A DNA stretch of 64,000 bases from Candidatus Saccharimonadota bacterium (GTDB lineage Bacteria > Patescibacteriota > Saccharimonadia > Saccharimonadales > UBA4665), in the NCBI GenBank assembly GCA_002746885.1, contig PDRS01000005.1, forward strand, positions 1-64,000, in the 5' to 3' direction. Shown piece by piece: positions 59,107 to 64,000 of this stretch. The position numbers were made by a program, and so were the translations under genes. Each line of letters begins with the position of its first letter. The first letter of the stretch is position 1. Below the pieces are notes generated by a model, which made no database searches, was not told the origin of the DNA, and worked only from the letters and a program-made list of their open reading frames with translations.

Positions 59107-61071
59107 ATGAAATCATTTCGTCTCGATGCTCAATACGCGCCCACCGGCGACCAGCCGGCGGCGATCGCGGCGCTCACGAACGGTTTGCGGCATGGCGTCA
59201 AAGAGCAAACATTGCTCGGCGTGACCGGTTCGGGCAAAACTTTCACCATGGCAAATCTTGTGCAAAATTTGCAGCGCCCAACGCTCGTGCTCAGTCATAA
59301 CAAAACGCTGGCAGCTCAGCTCTATACGGAGTTTAAGCATTTTTTTCCAGAAAACGCTGTGCACTATTTTGTGAGTTATTTTGACTACTATCAGCCAGAG
59401 GCTTATATTGCGCGCAGCGACACGTACATCGAAAAAGACAGTCAAATCAACGAAGAAATTGACCGGTTGCGGCACGCCGCTACAGACGCACTGCTCTCTC
59501 GACGAGATGTGCTGATTGTAGCGAGCGTAAGTTGTATATATGGCATTGGTTCGGTCGATGACTACAATGACTTGTCGGTAGAAGTTGCAAAGGGAGAGCG
59601 GCGTGTGCGCGACAAATTGCTGCGCCAGCTCACTGATATTCAATACCAGCGCAACGATGTCGATTTTCACCGCGGCACCTTCCGAGTGCGCGGCGACGTT
59701 ATTGATGTATATCCGGCCGGCGAAGAATGGGCTTATCGCATAGAACTGTTTGGCGACGAAGTCGATCGGATCACAAAAATCGACCCGCTCACCGGCGAAA
59801 TTGTAGCAAACCTCGAGAGCTACAAAATATTTCCCGGTAGCCATTACGTCACGCCGAAAGACAAGCTCAAGGTTGCGCTCGGCTGTATCGAACAGGAGCT
59901 TCAGGCGCGCCTAGCGCAGTTTCGCAAGGCCGGCAAACTGCTTGAAGCGCAGCGGCTCGAACAGCGCACGCGCTTTGACCTAGAAATGCTCGAAGAAACC
60001 GGCTTTGTCAAGGGTATAGAAAACTACAGCCGTTATTTGACGAACCGCGAACCAGGCGAGCAGCCAGCGACGTTGCTCGATTATTTCCCCGACGATTTCC
60101 TCATGCTAGTCGACGAAAGCCACATGACTATTCCGCAGGTACGCGGTATGTACAACGGCGATCGTGCGCGCAAAGAAGTACTCGTCGAACACGGTTTTCG
60201 GCTACCGAGCGCGCTCGACAACCGCCCGCTGCGATTTACGGAGTTTGAGCGCCACATGAACCAAGTCGTTTATGTGAGCGCGACGCCGGCGGAGTACGAA
60301 CTAAGTCGCAGTCCCGAACCTGTACAACAGGTTATTCGTCCAACCGGCTTGCTCGATCCAAACATAGTAGTTCGTCCGACCGAAGGGCAAATAGACGATC
60401 TTATTGCGGAAATTCGTGAAACAGTACGCAAAAACCAGCGCGTACTCGTGACAACACTCACGAAGCGCATGAGCGAGGATCTGACCGATCACCTACAGGA
60501 TCTTGCTATCAAAGTTGCGTATTTGCATAGTGATGTTGATACGCTCGATCGCACAGATATTTTGCGCGACCTACGGCTCGGTGTTTATGACGTACTCGTG
60601 GGCATAAACTTGTTGCGCGAGGGGCTTGATTTGCCCGAAGTGTCGCTTGTGGCAATTCTCGACGCGGACAAAGAAGGATTTTTGCGCAGCGAGCAGGCAC
60701 TCATACAAACTGTCGGCCGCGCTGCGCGCCACGAAAACGGCCGCGTCATCATGTACGCCGACGCCGTCACCAAAAGCATGCAGCGCACCATAGACGAAAC
60801 CAGCCGCCGCCGCGGTATTCAGGATGCCTACAACAAAAAACACGGCATTACGCCGCGCGGCATTAACCGCGCCGTCGAAGATCGTATGAACACCGACTTG
60901 CCCGAAGAAGCCAAGCGCGCCAAACTTGACCTAAAGAAAATCCCCAAAGACGAGTACGAAACCGTCATAAAGGATCTGACCGCCCAAATGGATCTCGCAG
61001 CCCAAAACCTGCAGTTTGAACAAGCGGCCGAGCTGCGGGATATCATTACGGAACTTCGTTCAAGCAAATAA
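59107..61071 (+). CDS. uvrB: Excinuclease ABC subunit B
   Basis: UvrB is the damage-verifying helicase of nucleotide excision repair. The 654-residue protein has Walker [14 protein letters not shown] (near 38), the beta-hairpin [29 protein letters not shown] (helicase motif II), [30 protein letters not shown] and [19 protein letters not shown]. The C-terminal UVR motif is near 625-650. TATAAT (59095-59100) ends six bases before the ATG with no SD. The open frame from 58975 begins before the promoter and is not used. Confidence 0.97.
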   Translation: MKSFRLDAQYAPTGDQPAAIAALTNGLRHGVKEQTLLGVTGSGKTFTMANLVQNLQRPTLVLSHNKTLAAQLYTEFKHFFPENAVHYFVSYFDYYQPEAYIARSDTYIEKDSQINEEIDRLRHAATDALLSRRDVLIVASVSCIYGIGSVDDYNDLSVEVAKGERRVRDKLLRQLTDIQYQRNDVDFHRGTFRVRGDVIDVYPAGEEWAYRIELFGDEVDRITKIDPLTGEIVANLESYKIFPGSHYVTPKDKLKVALGCIEQELQARLAQFRKAGKLLEAQRLEQRTRFDLEMLEETGFVKGIENYSRYLTNREPGEQPATLLDYFPDDFLMLVDESHMTIPQVRGMYNGDRARKEVLVEHGFRLPSALDNRPLRFTEFERHMNQVVYVSATPAEYELSRSPEPVQQVIRPTGLLDPNIVVRPTEGQIDDLIAEIRETVRKNQRVLVTTLTKRMSEDLTDHLQDLAIKVAYLHSDVDTLDRTDILRDLRLGVYDVLVGINLLREGLDLPEVSLVAILDADKEGFLRSEQALIQTVGRAARHENGRVIMYADAVTKSMQRTIDETSRRRGIQDAYNKKHGITPRGINRAVEDRMNTDLPEEAKRAKLDLKKIPKDEYETVIKDLTAQMDLAAQNLQFEQAAELRDIITELRSSK

Positions 61072-61171
61072 CGTTGCTCTGTATTAGTATGTGCGCACTA
61101 CTAGTATGAGGCGCAGACTACACTGTCTCGCGAAACAATGCTACGGGTTATGAGACGAAATACGCAACTAT

Positions 61172-61834
61172 CTACTCTCTGGGTGTCAATGATTCTAGGG
61201 TTGCTAGCCAGCGTGGGTTAGGGCCAAGTAAAGGGCGAGCGAGATGTCCGAGCGCTTGTTCTATGTTTGTAACTCTGAGCCAATCTTGATAAGCTGTAAC
61301 TGCATTTTCAGTGCATGCGGCAATGACATCTGGATCGGTCGTTTTTATGCGACGATCAAAATTGACGCCTGAGCTGGCAATTTCTGGCACCTGATGCCAT
61401 GGAGCCTTAAGTAGATGAGTTGCTTTCGCGTCCGTATTTACCGTAAGCTGTTCCAGAACAGTCAGCGAATATATATCTCCATCCCCTGCGACCTCAAGGC
61501 CATTTTTGCCGACCGCAATAATCTCTAGTCGGCGAGTGAGATAATCTCTAGTCGTGACAGCGGTACTCGGCGTCACTAAAGTTTCTAACTCCTTTGGTGA
61601 CACTGAAGAGACCTCTATGGGTGAAAAACGGAAATCCTGCCTGAATGACAACAGCTTCGAGTCCTGCCGGAGATCAAGGTAGCATTCAAAGTTGCCTTCC
61701 GAAAGGTGCTCGTTATCTGCTAGCCCAGAAAAGTCAGTAGCATTTGGATTATTTGGATCTAGCTCATGTATCGCCCCCAACATTATGTCTTTGACGGGCT
61801 GTATATCCATAGGTTGACGTTCTATATCTGTCAT
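61172..61834 (-). CDS. Hypothetical protein, 220 residues
   Basis: I do not recognise this soluble protein (MTDIERQPMDIQPVKD... to LATLESLTPRE). It has no signal, membrane segment or obvious motif, and its codon use is less biased to GC-ending codons than in the neighbours. TATGAT (minus strand, 61847-61842) ends seven bases before the ATG, with the GTAAATATTTAC palindrome 18 bases further up. The only other copy of that palindrome lies in front of another unknown gene at 16279. It is divergent from gatC. Confidence 0.65.
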   Translation of the reverse strand: MTDIERQPMDIQPVKDIMLGAIHELDPNNPNATDFSGLADNEHLSEGNFECYLDLRQDSKLLSFRQDFRFSPIEVSSVSPKELETLVTPSTAVTTRDYLTRRLEIIAVGKNGLEVAGDGDIYSLTVLEQLTVNTDAKATHLLKAPWHQVPEIASSGVNFDRRIKTTDPDVIAACTENAVTAYQDWLRVTNIEQALGHLARPLLGPNPRWLATLESLTPRE

Positions 61835-61865
61835 GAACACTATCATAGAATATATCAATCAAATT

Positions 61866-61877
61866 GTAAATATTTAC
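61866..61877. promoter_or_regulatory. Palindrome GTAAATATTTAC, copy 2
   Basis: Identical to 16171-16182. Here it lies between the divergent 220-residue gene and gatC, 18 bases upstream of the TATGAT box of the former and over the -35 region of the latter. Confidence 0.5.
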
Positions 61878-61892
61878 TGCGGCGGCAAGAGT

Positions 61893-61901
61893 TGGTATAC
61901 T
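61893..61901 (+). promoter_or_regulatory. Extended -10 of gatCA
   Basis: TGGTATACT ends eight bases before the gatC ATG. A leaderless mRNA is predicted. Confidence 0.6.
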
Positions 61902-61909
61902 AGAGAGCA

Positions 61910-62203
61910 ATGGCGCAGTTGTCTCACGAAGATGTCTTAAAGTTGGCTCAATTATGCCGCATTTCACTCTCTAAAGACGAGGTAGAAGCCTTTGCGGAGG
62001 AGTTGAGTGCGATTCTCGGCTATGTCGAGCAGCTTTCGGCTGTCGACACAAGCGGCCTGGAACCGACCAATCAAGTAACCGGCCTCACAAACGTGATGCG
62101 TCCTGACGAAGTGGTTTCGTACGGCTACTCGCCAAAAGAACTGTGCGAAATCGTTCCGGCCAGCGAAAAAAACATGCTCAAAGTCAAAAGGATGATAGCA
62201 TGA
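61910..62203 (+). CDS. gatC: Asp/Glu-tRNA amidotransferase subunit C
   Basis: GatC wraps around GatA and ties it to GatB in the enzyme that converts misacylated Glu-tRNA-Gln or Asp-tRNA-Asn to the correct form. The 97-residue protein shows the family pattern: LAQLCRISLSKDEVEAFAEELSAIL at the N-terminus, a central VDTSGLEPT and MRPDEV. The stop overlaps the start of gatA (ATGA). GatB is not in the window and probably lies to the right. Confidence 0.95.
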   Translation: MAQLSHEDVLKLAQLCRISLSKDEVEAFAEELSAILGYVEQLSAVDTSGLEPTNQVTGLTNVMRPDEVVSYGYSPKELCEIVPASEKNMLKVKRMIA

Positions 62204-63633
62204 GCTGGAAACCCATCGCGCAACTGGCAGACGATGTCCGTACAGGCAAAACAAAAGCCACCGACCTCGTAGAGCAGTCGCTCTCTGCTATGGAAAAACA
62301 CCAAGAGTTTCGCGCTATCATAACAAAACTCGCCGAGTCAGCCCGAGCACGAGCCAAGGAAATCGACGAGCAAGCGGCCGCGGGTAAAACACTGGGCGAC
62401 CTGGCGGGCGTGCCGTTTATCGCAAAAGACAACCTCCTCGTACGGGGCGCCGAGGCAACCGCCGGCAGCACAATGCTCAAAGGTTTTGTGCCGCCGTATC
62501 AATCGACCGTCATCAATCGGCTGGAAGCTGCTGGCGCTATTTGCGTTGCCAAAGCAAACCAGGACGCATTTGGCCACGGCGCAAGTACCGAAAACTCGGA
62601 CTTTTTTGTCACCAAAAACCCTCACGACAAAACGCGCGTTCCAGGCGGTTCGTCGGGCGGATCGGCCGCGGCTGTCGTGCTAGAGCTCGCGCCTTTTGCG
62701 GTTGGTACTGACACGGGCGGATCTATACGCCAGCCGGCAAGCTATGTCGGGTGCGTTGGCTTACGCCCAACGTATGGTTTGACGTCGCGAAGCGGCGTGG
62801 TTGCCATGGCCAGCAGCACCGACACAATCGGTCCGCTCGCTATGACGGTCGAAGACGCGGCCTATGTACTGAATGCTTATGCGGGCAAAGACGAACTCGA
62901 CAGTACGACAATCGAGCGCGACGCGCGCGGCTATTGCCTGCCGGCTACCGCAAGCACGCTACCGGCAAAAAAGGTGGGTGTTATCAAAGAATGGATGGGC
63001 GAAGGACTCGATAGCGACGTTCGGTCATCGGTAGAAAGCGCCATCGGTCGGCTCAAGTCGGCGGGTGTTTCGGTCGAAGAAGTCAGCTTGCCGAGTCTGC
63101 CGCTGTCGCTCGCTGTGTACTACATTCTCATTCCTGCCGAAATCAGCAGTAACCTCGCCCGCCATGACGGGCAGCGTTACCTTTTTGCGAGCCCAGAGGG
63201 TAAAGATTTATTCGAAAGCTACACGTTGTCGCGCGCTCAGGGTTTTGGACGCGAGGCGAAACGGCGCATTATGATTGGCACGTATGTTCTGAGCAGCGGC
63301 TATTACGACGCCTACTACAAAAAGGCGCAAACCGTACGCACAAAAATCATCAATGAGTTTAACCAGGTATTTCAGACGTATGATTTTCTGCTCGGTCCGG
63401 TCGCTCCTAGCGCGGCGTTCAAAATAGGCGACAACAGCGATGATCCGCTCAAAATGTATCTCGTCGACATGATGACGGTTGCACCGGCGCTCGCCGGCGT
63501 GCCGGCCATAAGCGTGCCAGCTTCGCCGAGCGAACAAACAGGCATGCCCATAGGTTTGCAGATTATTGCGGCGCAGCGGCAGGATCGCGCCTTGCTCGAG
63601 TTTGCCGCTGCAACAGAAAGGGCGCTGGCATGA
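62200..63633 (+). CDS. gatA: Asp/Glu-tRNA amidotransferase subunit A
   Basis: GatA is the glutaminase subunit that frees ammonia for tRNA-dependent amidation. The 477-residue protein has the amidase signature with its Ser-cisSer-Lys triad: Lys in PFIAKDNLL (near 74), PGGSSGGSAAAVV with the cis-Ser (near 150) and TDTGGSIRQPAS with the nucleophile Ser (near 174), followed by GLRPTYGLTSRSGV. Overlap with gatC (ATGA) fixes the start at 62200. The next gene overlaps its stop codon in turn. Confidence 0.96.
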   Translation: MSWKPIAQLADDVRTGKTKATDLVEQSLSAMEKHQEFRAIITKLAESARARAKEIDEQAAAGKTLGDLAGVPFIAKDNLLVRGAEATAGSTMLKGFVPPYQSTVINRLEAAGAICVAKANQDAFGHGASTENSDFFVTKNPHDKTRVPGGSSGGSAAAVVLELAPFAVGTDTGGSIRQPASYVGCVGLRPTYGLTSRSGVVAMASSTDTIGPLAMTVEDAAYVLNAYAGKDELDSTTIERDARGYCLPATASTLPAKKVGVIKEWMGEGLDSDVRSSVESAIGRLKSAGVSVEEVSLPSLPLSLAVYYILIPAEISSNLARHDGQRYLFASPEGKDLFESYTLSRAQGFGREAKRRIMIGTYVLSSGYYDAYYKKAQTVRTKIINEFNQVFQTYDFLLGPVAPSAAFKIGDNSDDPLKMYLVDMMTVAPALAGVPAISVPASPSEQTGMPIGLQIIAAQRQDRALLEFAAATERALA

Positions 63634-64000
63634 CCGATATTATGAACAACACTTGGCTCGCGGTTGGCATAGGCGCCGTTATGGTGGTGCTGGTGCTCGT
63701 GAGTGTGGTGCTGTCGCGCCGCAAGCCCAAGCTCAACGTAGCGCAATATGAAAAACGCTGGAAAGAGCTACAGCAGCTTTTGAAAGACCGAGCGACTTGG
63801 CCGCTTGCAATCATCGACGCAGACAAGCTGCTTGATGAAGCCCTAAAAGAGCGCCGCTACAAAGGCAAAACTATGGGCGAGCGTCTCGTCGCGGCTCAGC
63901 ATGACATAAAGTACAACGACGACGTTTGGTTTGGCCACAAGCTGCGCAACAAACTCGTTCATGAGAACGACATAAAACTCAAAGAACGCGACGTAAAAGA
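63630..64000 (+). CDS. Membrane-anchored unknown protein (cut by the window end)
   Basis: The frame opens at ATG 63630 over the gatA stop (ATGA) and has no stop before base 64000, giving at least 123 residues. It starts MTDIMNNTWLAVGIG, has one membrane helix (VMVVLVLVSVVLS) and then a soluble, Lys-rich helical domain with YEKRWKELQQLLKD and LRNKLVHENDIKLK. The His-containing LRNKLVHE resembles HEPN-type or DUF4145-like ends, but this is a weak guess. Co-expressed with gatCA. Confidence 0.75.
   Translation, partial: MTDIMNNTWLAVGIGAVMVVLVLVSVVLSRRKPKLNVAQYEKRWKELQQLLKDRATWPLAIIDADKLLDEALKERRYKGKTMGERLVAAQHDIKYNDDVWFGHKLRNKLVHENDIKLKERDVK

Noticed and set aside
1..64000. Use of UGA as a sense codon, as in some CPR lineages
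   Set aside because: UGA ends several well-defined genes, for example gatC, gatA, the ABC ATPase and the aldolase, exactly where the next start codon overlaps.

Overview
The window looks like a piece of chromosome from a reduced-genome bacterium, most likely Candidatus Saccharibacteria (TM7) or a close relative in the Candidate Phyla Radiation. This is an inference. It rests on dense gene packing, many short intergenic gaps, a transport- and salvage-heavy gene set, a transketolase split into two subunits, a myo-inositol-phosphate synthase, a very large DUF11-repeat surface protein, and many proteins seen only in this kind of genome. UGA is used as a normal stop codon throughout, so the recoded lineages (Gracilibacteria/SR1) are excluded. 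I saw no rRNA, complete tRNA, CRISPR array, phage or transposase gene.

Layout. 1-3.0 kb: a duplicated HAD-phosphatase gene (the left copy runs off the window, the right copy is broken) on either side of a CPBP membrane protease, then a lipoprotein. 3.06-10.7 kb: one giant secreted protein built from about 15 DUF11-like repeats with a sortase-like tail. 10.7-20.6 kb: isochorismatase-like hydrolase, P-loop ATPase, CorA, a queuosine salvage pair (tgt and the YhhQ-type transporter), Kef-type antiporter, alpha/beta hydrolase. 20.6-24.4 kb: a hairpin cluster between divergent genes, GNAT, a Fur-family regulator facing a ZIP metal transporter, RmuC. 24.6-31.7 kb: Ino1, LysR, UppP, a GH63-like glycosidase, YajQ, hypoxanthine PRTase, two unknown envelope genes. 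31.8-39.2 kb: pheS and pheT separated by a MacB-like ABC exporter and a GH26 glycosidase. 39.3-44.9 kb: two FKBPs, glutaredoxin and TrxB, an FNR-like reductase, a nested inverted-repeat element, GDPD, pyrophosphatase, Nudix. 45.0-48.6 kb: gap, a membrane protein, two RpiB-like genes and an RPE-like gene in one operon. 48.6-52.4 kb: membrane proteins on the minus strand. 52.75-57 kb: split transketolase, class II aldolase, PfkB kinase. 57-64 kb: an unknown protein, LOG, UvrB, an unknown, gatC-gatA, and a truncated membrane protein.

How it fits together. GAPDH, class II aldolase, transketolase N and C, RpiB-like and RPE-like proteins and a PfkB kinase form lower glycolysis plus the non-oxidative pentose phosphate pathway. 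PheST and GatCA serve translation. Tgt plus the transporter would place scavenged queuine or preQ1 into tRNA. Glutaredoxin/TrxB and the FNR-like protein serve redox. CorA, ZIP/Fur and Kef handle ions. The giant DUF11 protein, lipoprotein, FKBP, ABC exporter and glycosidases belong to the envelope and probably to host contact.

The strongest general signal is promoter layout. About twenty genes have a TATAAT-like -10 box ending only 6-10 bases before the start codon and no Shine-Dalgarno sequence, so their mRNAs are predicted to be leaderless. A second set (ino1, hpt, ppa, grx, trxB, ZIP and others) has clear GGAGG sites. All function calls come from reading motifs; no database search was run.
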